Positions 13,423-20,323 of a stretch of 64,000 bases of DNA are shown one piece after another. The stretch is from Streptomyces sp. NBC_01241 (GTDB lineage Bacteria > Actinomycetota > Actinomycetes > Streptomycetales > Streptomycetaceae), in contig NZ_CP108494.1 in NCBI RefSeq assembly GCF_041435435.1, forward strand, positions 6,358,501-6,422,500. The letters run 5' to 3'. A model generated the notes under the pieces. It was given only the letters and a program-made list of their open reading frames with translations, did no database searches and was not told the DNA's origin. Position numbers and translations under genes: made by a program. How positions within the stretch are numbered: position 1 is the first letter of the stretch; each line of letters begins with the position of its first letter.

Positions 13423-13427
13423 TCAGG
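13423..13427. repeat. Left target-site duplication TCAGG
   Basis: The 5-bp sequence TCAGG directly precedes the TGTCCCG end of the Tn7-like element and is repeated exactly at 15696-15700 after the other end. Confidence 0.75.
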
Positions 13428-13433
13428 TGTCCC

Positions 13434-13453
13434 GTCTTAAATGATCTGGTTCG
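13434..13453 (+). repeat. Tn7-like end repeat L1
   Basis: GTCTTAAATGATCTGGTTCG, the outermost left copy, six bases inside the TGT terminus. Confidence 0.7.
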
Positions 13454-13550
13454 GAGCCGGGCCGCTGACGTGCGGCGACAGTTCAGTTGAGACATGAGGG
13501 TGCCGGGAATCCCGGGTGATGTGGTCCTGGCTGGATGGATGCCGGATGCT

Positions 13551-13570
13551 GTCTCAGCTGATCTGGTCCG
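13551..13570 (+). repeat. Tn7-like end repeat L2
   Basis: GTCTCAGCTGATCTGGTCCG, 117 bp inward of L1 in the same orientation. The stop codon of the tnsA-like gene falls inside it. Confidence 0.7.
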
Positions 13571-14366
13571 GCTCTGCTGTTTCGAACTGGAACCACGCCT
13601 GGGTCGGCAGCCACGACTGGTAGTCCCGGAAGATCCTTCCGAGGCCGTCGGACTGTTCTCGCGCGTCGAAGAACCCGCTGAGGAGGCGGTGGAGCGTGGT
13701 CACGGCGGCGGTGTCGGCCTGCTGGGTGAGGGGGTGGGCCCACCCCCTCACCGCCCGACTGACAACGGTTCCGGAACCCAGCGGGGCCGAGACCAGATCT
13801 GCCGTCAGTTCGTGCCGCCGGAGCAGGTGATAGAGCACCGGCAGCACCGCCGACCGGTCTCCGACCCGCTCAGCCCCGGTCGGAAGCCGCCGTGGTTCAC
13901 CGAACACCTCCCGCAGCCGGTCCGCCACCGGCGCCCGGCAGCAGCGCGGATGACGGTAGCGGGCCAGCCGGCGCAGATTCGCCCGGAAGGGCTGCCTCAG
14001 GTCTCCGACCAGCCAGAACTGCCACCCCACCGACTCACAGATCCGCGCGGTGAACGCGAAGACCGCCGCGGCTTCCTCGTCGACCAGGTTCTCGGGCCGG
14101 ACATCGACGACCACAGCGGTCCCGCCGGCCGGCCGCGCGAAGTAGTCCGGAGTGTGCTCGCGATCCCGTCCGCCATTCGGCCAGACCAGGCGGAACGGCT
14201 GGGAGGCCAGAGCCACGATGGCGGGATCGAAGTCCAGAGCCATTGCCGCGTTCCGCTCCACCCACGATTCATAGCCCACCAAAGACCGCGAGGTCGCCGC
14301 CCAATAGTCGCCCGTGAAGTTCTTCTGCCCCTTGAGCGTGGTGAACTTCCGGACCGGTGAGGCCAA
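13554..14366 (-). CDS. TnsA-like heteromeric transposase endonuclease subunit
   Basis: A protein of about 270 residues resembling the TnsA-like endonucleases of Streptomyces. The restriction-type active site is recognisable: Glu in GYESWVERNAAM, Asp in HTPDYFAR, and VVVDVRPENL at the position of the last catalytic strand (Arg where Lys is usual). TnsA makes the 5' cuts that free a Tn7-like element. The only in-frame start is TTG 14366, and an in-frame stop lies about 23 codons upstream, so the N-terminus may be shortened. The last 60 or so residues, after GSGTVVSRAVRG, look like a read-through tail running into end repeat L2. No tnsB or tnsC follows, so the gene is orphaned. Confidence 0.72.
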   Translation of the reverse strand: MASPVRKFTTLKGQKNFTGDYWAATSRSLVGYESWVERNAAMALDFDPAIVALASQPFRLVWPNGGRDREHTPDYFARPAGGTAVVVDVRPENLVDEEAAAVFAFTARICESVGWQFWLVGDLRQPFRANLRRLARYRHPRCCRAPVADRLREVFGEPRRLPTGAERVGDRSAVLPVLYHLLRRHELTADLVSAPLGSGTVVSRAVRGWAHPLTQQADTAAVTTLHRLLSGFFDAREQSDGLGRIFRDYQSWLPTQAWFQFETAEPDQIS

Positions 14367-14512
14367 CTCGAAGGGCCCAACCCGATAGCCGCCCTCGGGC
14401 CTGCACTTGGCCGTGGACCCACCGGGACCGAGAGGTCACAGCCCCACCGAAGAGGGCCGCGGAAGGAATGGTCCTCCAATGAGTGCACCGAGCATCGGCA
14501 GCGCCGCCGTTT

Positions 14513-15079
14513 TCAGCCCGGAGGTCCTGCCAGGGCCTTGAACGCAGGGCGCAGTACGGCGGCGATGCGGTCGGCTGGGGCGCCACGAAGAGCGGCCAGG
14601 CGGAGGAACTGGTGGCCGATGGTGACGCCCAGCAAGGCGGTGACGAACAGTGCGGCGCGCAGCTCGGGGTCCTCGGCTGCGGGCAGGGAAGCGCTGACGC
14701 TGTCGATCTGCCGATCGAGAGTGACGCGGACGTGATCGGCTGCTGCCGGGTCGGTGAGCATGGAGCGCATCATCGCCAGCGTGCCCTCGGGAAGGCCGCC
14801 GAGCTTGAGGTCGAGCGTGGCCAGCAGCTGATCGACGAGCGCGTCGGTGTCAGTGGTTGCTGGCAGTACGGGAATCGCCTGCACGGCTTGGGTGAAAAGC
14901 TCGCGCTTCGAGCCGAAGTACTGCATGACCAGCGCCGGGTCGACGCTCGCCGCAGTCGCCACGGCACGGATGGTGGTGCGATCGAATCCCTTCTCGGCGA
15001 ACAGCTCCCGGGCGCTGTCGAGGATGCGCGCCTCGGTCGCTCGGCGGCGGTCGGCGCGGGACTGGCGAGGAGTGGACAC
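14513..15079 (-). CDS. TetR-family transcriptional regulator
   Basis: A 188-residue TetR repressor. The N-terminal helix-turn-helix (ILDSARELFAEKGFDRTTIRAVATAASVDPALVMQYF, in parts) lies at residues 18-55; the rest is an all-helical ligand/dimerisation domain with LRAALFVTALLGVTIG. It is divergent from the SnoaL-like gene, and a 14-bp palindrome lies between them, so it probably represses that gene and itself. Both are cargo inside the Tn7-like element. Confidence 0.9.
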   Translation of the reverse strand: MSTPRQSRADRRRATEARILDSARELFAEKGFDRTTIRAVATAASVDPALVMQYFGSKRELFTQAVQAIPVLPATTDTDALVDQLLATLDLKLGGLPEGTLAMMRSMLTDPAAADHVRVTLDRQIDSVSASLPAAEDPELRAALFVTALLGVTIGHQFLRLAALRGAPADRIAAVLRPAFKALAGPPG

Positions 15080-15133
15080 CGATTCACTCTACAGCCGTTG
15101 ACTGAACTTCCAGCCGATCCTACGGTAAGTGGG

Positions 15134-15147
15134 TCAACAAGTGTTGA
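15134..15147. promoter_or_regulatory. Probable TetR operator
   Basis: TCAACA-AG-TGTTGA is a perfect 6+2+6 palindrome 16 bp before the likely GTG start of the SnoaL-like gene. It lies in the 84-bp divergent spacer with the TetR gene. An outer inverted pair ATTCACTC/GAGTGAAT flanks the spacer. Confidence 0.6.
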
Positions 15148-15163
15148 GTGAATGGAGGCGTCA

Positions 15164-15589
15164 GTGCCGCATGTGGATACACCTGCTGTTCGCACCCCTC
15201 GCGAGGTGCTGAACCGCTACTACCAGGCCATGCTCGACAAGGCCCCGGACGATCTCGCCGATCTCTATGCCTTGGACGCGGTGCACGAGTTCCCGTTCAC
15301 TTCTCCTGGTTTCCCTCCGCGTTACGAGGGACGCGAGGCAGTGCGCGCGGGATACCGGGCGGCCTGGGGCGCAAGCCCCGTCCAGGTGCAGGAGGTCAGG
15401 AAGATCGCGGCCTACGAGACCGCCGATCCGGAAGTGATCATCGCCGAGCACGTCGTGGTAGGAAAGCTGCCGACCAGGCGCACCAACTTCACCGTCCCCG
15501 GTCTTTTGATACTCCACATCCACAGCGGACTGATCACGCGGGCCCGCGACTACATGGACAGCTCGGGAGTCGCCAGCGCCAGAGGATGA
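15164..15589 (+). CDS. SnoaL-like / NTF2-fold protein
   Basis: A protein of about 141 residues of the SnoaL-like polyketide-cyclase/NTF2 superfamily: VLNRYYQAMLDKAPDDLADLY, then HEFPFTSPGFPPRYEGREAVRAGY, and a C-terminal HSGLITRARDYMD strand. I choose GTG 15164 because GGAGG ends 5 bp before it; the ATG at 15152 overlaps that ribosome site. These proteins bind small hydrophobic ligands or catalyse cyclisation/hydrolysis; the substrate is unknown. Paired with TetR it could be a detoxification function carried by the element. Confidence 0.82.
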   Translation: MPHVDTPAVRTPREVLNRYYQAMLDKAPDDLADLYALDAVHEFPFTSPGFPPRYEGREAVRAGYRAAWGASPVQVQEVRKIAAYETADPEVIIAEHVVVGKLPTRRTNFTVPGLLILHIHSGLITRARDYMDSSGVASARG

Positions 15590-15618
15590 AAGCCGGACTG
15601 ATACCAGACTGATAGGGG

Positions 15619-15638
15619 CGGACCGGCTCACCTGAGAC
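15619..15638 (-). repeat. Tn7-like end repeat R2
   Basis: On the minus strand GTCTCAGGTGAGCCGGTCCG, inner right copy, opposite in orientation to the left copies. Confidence 0.65.
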
Positions 15639-15649
15639 CCAAGGTGAAT

Positions 15650-15669
15650 CGGACCAGATCCCTTGAGAC
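15650..15669 (-). repeat. Tn7-like end repeat R1
   Basis: On the minus strand GTCTCAAGGGATCTGGTCCG, 31 bp outward of R2. A further partial copy sits between it and the ACA end at 15695. Confidence 0.7.
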
Positions 15670-15695
15670 GGGACCGGTCCCTTGGAGGCGGGACA

Positions 15696-15700
15696 TCAGG
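15696..15700. repeat. Right target-site duplication TCAGG
   Basis: Exact repeat of 13423-13427, directly after the ...CGGGACA terminus. Confidence 0.75.
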
Positions 15701-15724
15701 GGGCGTGCCGGTGCGGCGGACTCA

Positions 15725-16099
15725 TCAGGGCTGTTCTGTGCCGTCGAACCTTGAGCGTGTGCCATCGATGGCCTGGGCGACGTTCGCTGTCATCGTCGCG
15801 AGGTCGACCTGCAGCGGGGGGAGGTCTGTCGCGGCACCGCAGATCCAGCGCACTCGCTCACTGCCCGGTTTGGCCCGGGCGACACCGATGGACGCCAGGG
15901 CGGGGTCGATGCCGACGACCTCGATCCCGCGGTCAGCCAACAGAAGTGCGAACACCCCTGTGCCGCAGCCGATGTCCAGTACTCGGCGCGCCTCGAACTC
16001 TTCCGCGATCCAGAAGTATGCGTCGATATCGCTGCGGCCGGGGTCGAGCAGATCGTAGATCGCGGCGAGCCGTGGATGCGCGAGGCAGTCGCCAGCCAT
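15725..16099 (-). pseudogene. Truncated class I SAM-dependent methyltransferase
   Basis: A 124-residue reading frame from ATG 16099 (MAGDCLAHPRLAAIYDLLDP) encodes the first half of a class I methyltransferase: the SAM-binding motif VLDIGCGTGVFALLLA, the acidic loop end GIEVVGIDPA, and PPLQVDLATMTANVAQAI. Homologues I know continue for another 120 or so residues (EDW/LRPGGRLVFETRDP region). Here the homology stops at NVAQAID and 11 unrelated residues lead to a stop 30 bp from the Tn7-like element. It is most likely inactive, cut by an earlier rearrangement. Confidence 0.75.
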
Positions 16100-16316
16100 G
16101 CGGCCGGACGTTTGCAGAGCCGGGTCCGAACAACTACCGAGTTTCGCTGACAGTTTTGAGGCGCGCTGTGAGAGTGGCCGGCGGCATCCAGACGTCGTGG
16201 TGGCCGACGAGGTCGCGCCATGTCTTTGTCGCGCCATGCCTCTTTGGGAGTCATTTGGCCGCAGAACCCGCGCCAAGAACAAGCAAAGCTGTTCTGAAGG
16301 ACCAGCTCAAAAGGCC

Positions 16317-17558
16317 CTACCCGGGCGCGCGAGGGACGACCCCGTCCATGTCGGAATGCCGCACGTCGTGCCCCGACGGGGGCATGGTGTGCAGTAGCTC
16401 CAGTCGGCGCTGGACGGCTTCGACCGCCCCGGGACGTCGGCCAGGTACGTGGCGGCGCAATGAGACCAGGAGCGGGCCGAGTTCCCGGGCTCGCTGCGGG
16501 TCGAAAAGCTCCTGCCACTGGTGGTGGGCGCGGTCCACGGCGTCTTCTACAGTGGGGTCGCCCGGGGGCTGTTGCCGGGCAAGGCGGGCGTTGGCGGCAG
16601 CCATCCACAGCTCGCAGCTGAGCGCCGGATCGTCGGCGAGACGGGCGAGGTCGGCTCGGACCTCCAGCCAGTGGGTGGCCTGTACGGAGTCCGCGCCGTG
16701 GGTACGCAGAGCCCATTCCTCCCACATGGCTGCGAGCGACGCGGCCTCGCCGTGCCGCCCGGCACGGGTGGCGGCAATGATCGCCGGTAGCGGATCCTCT
16801 TCGGCCACCTCGGTGCTTACCGAAACCGGAGCCGGCGCAATTGGAACAGGTGCAGGCTCCTTGTGTGGCCGGTTCGGTACCTGGACAGCCGACGCCGCAG
16901 GGGTGGGGACGGCTGTGTAGTCGACGGCCAGGAACAGCGCGTCGTCGGGTCCGGCCTGGGCGGCGGCCTGTTCGTGGAGCTGGGCGAGCGGCGGGTTGAG
17001 GCCGCTGCGCCAGGTGGTGGCGAGGGCCTTCAGGTAGGTCGGTTCCGCGATTCGGCGGCGGGGCGGCGGGGTGACGCGGCCGTATACGCGCATTCCGTAG
17101 CCGAGAGCGAGACCCTCGGTACGGAGCTGCTGCCAGGCGTCCGGGGCGGCGACCACGTCAATGACGACGGTGGTGGTGCCCGGTCGGCGCAGTTTGAGTT
17201 CGCCGGCCAGCCAGTGCCAGGGCAATCCGGTGTAGCGCAGGGTGGTCGGTGTGGTCCGGGCGAGTGCGAGGTGGAGCAGGCGCTGCTTGCGGTCGAGGTG
17301 GAGTTGTCCGGTGATGTAGAGGGAGAGCGGGCCGGGTGCAGCGGCTGCGGCGCGGATGCGGGTGAGGACGGTCTGCGGGTCGGTCGGGTCGGCGAGTTCA
17401 ACGATGGTGGCCGCCGTCGTGCCGGTCAGGATGCTGGTCGGGACCGCCGCGAGCGTGGGCAGGACGCTGGTTGCGTCGATGAGACAGTGCTTGCCGGCCG
17501 GGGCTGCCGCGATCAACAGCGCGGTCCCGGATGCCGTGTCCTCCCCGTTGATCATCAC
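16317..17558 (-). CDS. Uncharacterised protein; caspase-like N-terminal fold (inactive?) plus helical repeats
   Basis: A 413-residue protein I do not firmly recognise. Residues 1-150 alternate strands and helices in a way that resembles the caspase (C14) fold: GTALLIAAAP, LSLYITGQLHLD in the place of the catalytic GHG segment, and TTTVVIDVVAAPD in the place of the DxC strand. The catalytic His and Cys would be missing. A Pro/Val linker (about 225-255) precedes a C-terminal helical part with TPR-like character (IIAATRAGRHGEAASLAAMWEEWAL). Codon use is typical of the host. It lies in the accessory island next to two small ORFs. Alternative: an unrelated Rossmann-like protein. Confidence 0.55.
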   Translation of the reverse strand: MMINGEDTASGTALLIAAAPAGKHCLIDATSVLPTLAAVPTSILTGTTAATIVELADPTDPQTVLTRIRAAAAAPGPLSLYITGQLHLDRKQRLLHLALARTTPTTLRYTGLPWHWLAGELKLRRPGTTTVVIDVVAAPDAWQQLRTEGLALGYGMRVYGRVTPPPRRRIAEPTYLKALATTWRSGLNPPLAQLHEQAAAQAGPDDALFLAVDYTAVPTPAASAVQVPNRPHKEPAPVPIAPAPVSVSTEVAEEDPLPAIIAATRAGRHGEAASLAAMWEEWALRTHGADSVQATHWLEVRADLARLADDPALSCELWMAAANARLARQQPPGDPTVEDAVDRAHHQWQELFDPQRARELGPLLVSLRRHVPGRRPGAVEAVQRRLELLHTMPPSGHDVRHSDMDGVVPRAPG

Positions 17559-17770
17559 AACAGCACCGTAGCGGCTGCCAGGCTTGTGAATGTAACCAGC
17601 GGCCGCCTGGCCTGTCCGCGGCCGTCACGGTCTGCGGGTGTTCTCAGCCATCGCATGCAGGGAGCCGGGCAGTCTTCTCGGCAAGTGGCGTGTCGTCGCG
17701 TGAGGAATCTGATGATCTGCGGCAGCAGCCCTGTCCAGGGCGCCCGCGCATCGTCCACTGGAGAGTAACC

Positions 17771-18055
17771 GTGCACGACACCATCACTCTTGATGACGAT
17801 CCCGACCTCGCACGCCTGGTCGATCTCATCGACATCCTTCCGCGTCCGGATGTGCCGGGCTTCCGGGGCGACGGTGATCACAGCATCGGGGCCACGATCG
17901 GGGACTGGCTCAATCGGGGACAGGCTCAAGGGAATTCTCAGTGGCAGCGGCAGAGGGCGAGCGACAGATGTCCGACTACCTCGCCGTCTATGTCCCGAAG
18001 TGCCTCGGGCGCGGCAACGAATACATCTCTGTGGAACAGATCACGCGCTACCTGA
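17771..18055 (+). CDS. Small acidic hypothetical protein
   Basis: A GTG-started frame of 94 residues with GGAG 8 bp upstream. The first 55 or so residues are acidic and plausible protein (TLDDDPDLARLVDLIDILPRPD in part, GDHSIGATIGDWLNRG). The rest overlaps the next ORF in another frame and looks non-coding, so the gene may be frameshifted or may end differently. Divergent from the caspase-like gene across about 210 bp. No family recognised. Confidence 0.35.
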   Translation: MHDTITLDDDPDLARLVDLIDILPRPDVPGFRGDGDHSIGATIGDWLNRGQAQGNSQWQRQRASDRCPTTSPSMSRSASGAATNTSLWNRSRAT

Positions 18056-18246
18056 CCGGGGTCCGTGGCCTGCCTGCCGCCGGCCACGCATGGGTGGAGG
18101 ACGCCACACGTACCGCATGGATCCTGGTCAACCGTTACAGCCTCCCGAGTCGGCGCGGCACTCGCTCCCCAGGGTCGACCCTGGATCGAAAGCTGAGTAT
18201 CGCTGCCGCCGCGGGCCGCACGGCTCGGTTCCTCCGTGGGCTGTGA
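17941..18246 (+). CDS. Small hypothetical protein
   Basis: A 101-residue frame from GTG 17941, or 92 residues from ATG 17968 (MSDYLAVYVPKCLG). The segment to about residue 70 has strong G/C third positions and looks genuinely coding (VEQITRYLTGVRGLPAAGHAWVED in part). The tail is Arg/Ser/Ala-rich and contains a 16-bp DNA palindrome. It overlaps the preceding ORF by about 115 bp in a different frame, so the two may be one frameshifted gene. No family recognised. Confidence 0.45.
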   Translation: MAAAEGERQMSDYLAVYVPKCLGRGNEYISVEQITRYLTGVRGLPAAGHAWVEDATRTAWILVNRYSLPSRRGTRSPGSTLDRKLSIAAAAGRTARFLRGL

Positions 18247-18297
18247 GCCGTAAGGCAGGTGGGATCCTTCAGGGCTGGTCGGCCCGGTGCGGTGCGC

Positions 18298-18326
18298 TTG
18301 ACAGTAAAATCGAACATCCATTCTCA
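18298..18326 (+). promoter_or_regulatory. recA promoter
   Basis: TTGACA at 18298-18303 is a consensus -35 element. A weak -10 candidate overlaps the LexA box around 18319-18326. The untranslated leader would be about 135 nt. Confidence 0.6.
18312..18323. promoter_or_regulatory. LexA (SOS) box of recA
   Basis: GAACATCCATTC matches the actinobacterial SOS consensus GAAC-N4-GTTC with one mismatch and overlaps the recA promoter, so LexA would block initiation. To my knowledge the same sequence is described before Streptomyces recA. Confidence 0.8.
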
Positions 18327-18463
18327 TGGGAATCTGGCCGGGTTTTCCCGGGCCCGACCGTGGAGTTGTCCACAGGCCGGGAGGACGTCGAGGCCCATTG
18401 TCAGTGGCAGGGGTTAGCGTCTTTGACGTGAAGCGATCGACTCAAGCAAATCGGGTGGAACCC

Positions 18464-19591
18464 ATGGCAGGAACCGACCGCGAGAAGGCGTTGGACGCCG
18501 CACTCGCACAGATTGAACGGCAATTCGGCAAGGGCGCGGTGATGCGCCTCGGTGAGCGGCCGAACGAGCCCATTGAGGTGATCCCCACCGGGTCGACTGC
18601 CCTCGACGTGGCTCTCGGCGTCGGCGGCCTGCCGCGCGGCCGTGTGGTGGAGGTCTACGGACCGGAGTCCTCCGGTAAGACGACGCTGACGCTGCACGCC
18701 GTGGCGAACGCGCAGAAGCTCGGCGGCTCGGTGGCCTTCATCGACGCGGAGCACGCCCTCGATCCCGAGTACGCGAAGAAGCTCGGCGTCGACATCGACA
18801 ACCTCATCCTGTCCCAGCCGGACAACGGTGAGCAGGCGCTCGAAATCGTGGACATGCTGGTCCGCTCCGGCGCCCTCGACCTGATCGTCATCGACTCCGT
18901 CGCGGCGCTCGTGCCGCGCGCGGAGATCGAGGGCGAGATGGGCGACTCGCACGTGGGTCTGCAGGCCCGCCTGATGAGCCAGGCGCTCCGCAAGATCACC
19001 AGCGCGCTCAACCAGTCCAAGACCACCGCGATCTTCATCAACCAGCTCCGCGAGAAGATTGGTGTGATGTTCGGCTCGCCGGAGACCACGACCGGTGGCC
19101 GGGCGCTCAAGTTCTACGCCTCGGTGCGCCTCGACATCCGCCGGATCGAGACGCTGAAGGACGGCACCGACGCCGTCGGAAACCGGACCCGCGTCAAGGT
19201 TGTGAAGAACAAGGTCGCGCCGCCCTTCAAGCAGGCCGAGTTCGACATCCTCTACGGCCAGGGCATCAGCCGCGAGGGCGGCCTGATCGACATGGGCGTG
19301 GAGCACGGCTTCGTCCGAAAGGCGGGCGCCTGGTACACGTACGAGGGCGACCAGCTAGGCCAGGGCAAGGAGAACGCCCGCAACTTCCTCAAGGACAACC
19401 CCGATCTCGCCAATGAGATCGAGAAGAAGATCCTTGAGAAGCTGGGTGTCGGGGTAAGGCCGGATGCCGATGCCGCCGAGACGGGTGCGGATGCGGCGGG
19501 CGGCGCCACGGCTCCGGCCGACAGCGCGAAGTCGGTGCCCGCTCCGGCCGGCAAGAGCAAGCCGGCCAAGACCGCGGCGGCCAAGAGCTAG
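18464..19591 (+). CDS. recA: RecA recombinase
   Basis: The 375-residue DNA strand-exchange ATPase and LexA co-protease. ATG 18464 (MAGTDREKALDAAL) is chosen over the longer frame opening at 18326, which would run through the LexA box. Walker A GPESSGKT is at residues 66-73, the Walker B region is LDLIVIDSVAAL, and the L2/DNA loop region includes GGRALKFYASVRLDIRR. A Lys/Ala-rich C-terminal tail (about 35 residues) is typical of Streptomyces. recX begins 3 bp after its stop, so the two form an operon under SOS control. Confidence 0.98.
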   Translation: MAGTDREKALDAALAQIERQFGKGAVMRLGERPNEPIEVIPTGSTALDVALGVGGLPRGRVVEVYGPESSGKTTLTLHAVANAQKLGGSVAFIDAEHALDPEYAKKLGVDIDNLILSQPDNGEQALEIVDMLVRSGALDLIVIDSVAALVPRAEIEGEMGDSHVGLQARLMSQALRKITSALNQSKTTAIFINQLREKIGVMFGSPETTTGGRALKFYASVRLDIRRIETLKDGTDAVGNRTRVKVVKNKVAPPFKQAEFDILYGQGISREGGLIDMGVEHGFVRKAGAWYTYEGDQLGQGKENARNFLKDNPDLANEIEKKILEKLGVGVRPDADAAETGADAAGGATAPADSAKSVPAPAGKSKPAKTAAAKS

Positions 19592-19594
19592 ACC

Positions 19595-20323
19595 ATGACG
19601 CGTCGTACGGAGTGGCCGGTCAGTGCCGATGACCATGGCGCCGGTCCCGGTCCCGAATTCGCCGCCGGACACACGGCCGGATCCGAGGGCGCGTACGAGC
19701 CGGAGGCCGGTCCCGGTCACGGCGGCTCGGGCGCCGGATTCGGCGACGGGGCGGGGCGTCGTGCCCGTTCCCGTTCCAGGAGCAGCGGCTCCCCTTCCTC
19801 GTCGAGGGCCGAGAAGGGGGAGCCGCGAGACCCGGTCGAGCAGGCGCGCAACATCTGCCTGCGGCTGCTCACCGGGACCCCGCGCACCCGAAAGCAGCTC
19901 GCGGACGCCCTGCGAAAGCGGGAGATCCCGGATGAGGCGGCCGAAGAAGTGCTGTCGCGCTTCGAGGACGTCGGGCTGATCGACGACGCCGCATTCGCGG
20001 ACGCCTGGGTGGAGTCCCGGCATCACGGCCGAGGGCTGGCCCGCCGTGCTCTCGTCCGTGAGCTGCGCACCAAGGGAGTGGACTCCGCAGTGATCGACGA
20101 GGCCGTCGGGCAGCTCGACTCCGATCAGGAGGAGATGACCGCCCGTGAGCTGGTTGAGCGCAAGCTGCGGTCCACTCGCGGCATGGACCGCGACAAGAGG
20201 CTGCGCCGCCTCGCGGGCATGCTTGCCCGCAAGGGGTACGGGGACGGAATGGCCCTGCGCGTGGTGCGTCAGGCGTTGGAAGAGGAGGGCGAGGACACGG
20301 AAGGCCTGGACGAGCCCTTCTGA
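19595..20323 (+). CDS. recX: RecX regulatory protein
   Basis: A 242-residue modulator that inhibits RecA filament growth. The first 78 or so residues are a low-complexity Gly/Ser/Arg extension seen in Streptomyces RecX. The conserved three-repeat helical core runs from ARNICLRLLTGTPRTRKQLADAL (in part) to the C-terminus, with GLIDDAAFADAWVESR and RRLAGMLARKGYG. It follows recA by 3 bp and is surely co-transcribed. Confidence 0.95.
   Translation: MTRRTEWPVSADDHGAGPGPEFAAGHTAGSEGAYEPEAGPGHGGSGAGFGDGAGRRARSRSRSSGSPSSSRAEKGEPRDPVEQARNICLRLLTGTPRTRKQLADALRKREIPDEAAEEVLSRFEDVGLIDDAAFADAWVESRHHGRGLARRALVRELRTKGVDSAVIDEAVGQLDSDQEEMTARELVERKLRSTRGMDRDKRLRRLAGMLARKGYGDGMALRVVRQALEEEGEDTEGLDEPF

Larger units (their letters stand above)
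13428..15695. mobile_element. Small Tn7-like (TnsA-carrying) transposable element lacking TnsB/TnsC
   Basis: A 2,268-bp segment starts TGTCCCGTCT and ends with the inverted complement of TGTCCCGCCT. It is flanked by the exact 5-bp duplication TCAGG, the duplication length produced by Tn7-like transposition. Both ends carry repeated 20-bp sites (13434-13453, 13551-13570, and inverted 15619-15638, 15650-15669) with consensus GTCTCARNKGATCTGGTCCG, resembling the multiple TnsB-binding sites of Tn7-like ends. Inside are a TnsA-like endonuclease gene, a TetR regulator and a SnoaL-like protein. No DDE transposase (TnsB) or AAA+ regulator (TnsC) is present, so it looks like a deletion derivative or an element moved in trans. 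Boundaries are seen in sequence; the mechanism is inferred. Confidence 0.75.

Noticed and set aside
17555..17929. Minus-strand 124-codon frame opposite the small acidic ORF
   Set aside because: Third-position G/C is similar on both strands here, but the plus frame has a ribosome site and the minus frame starts at a TTG without one. Not firmly excluded.
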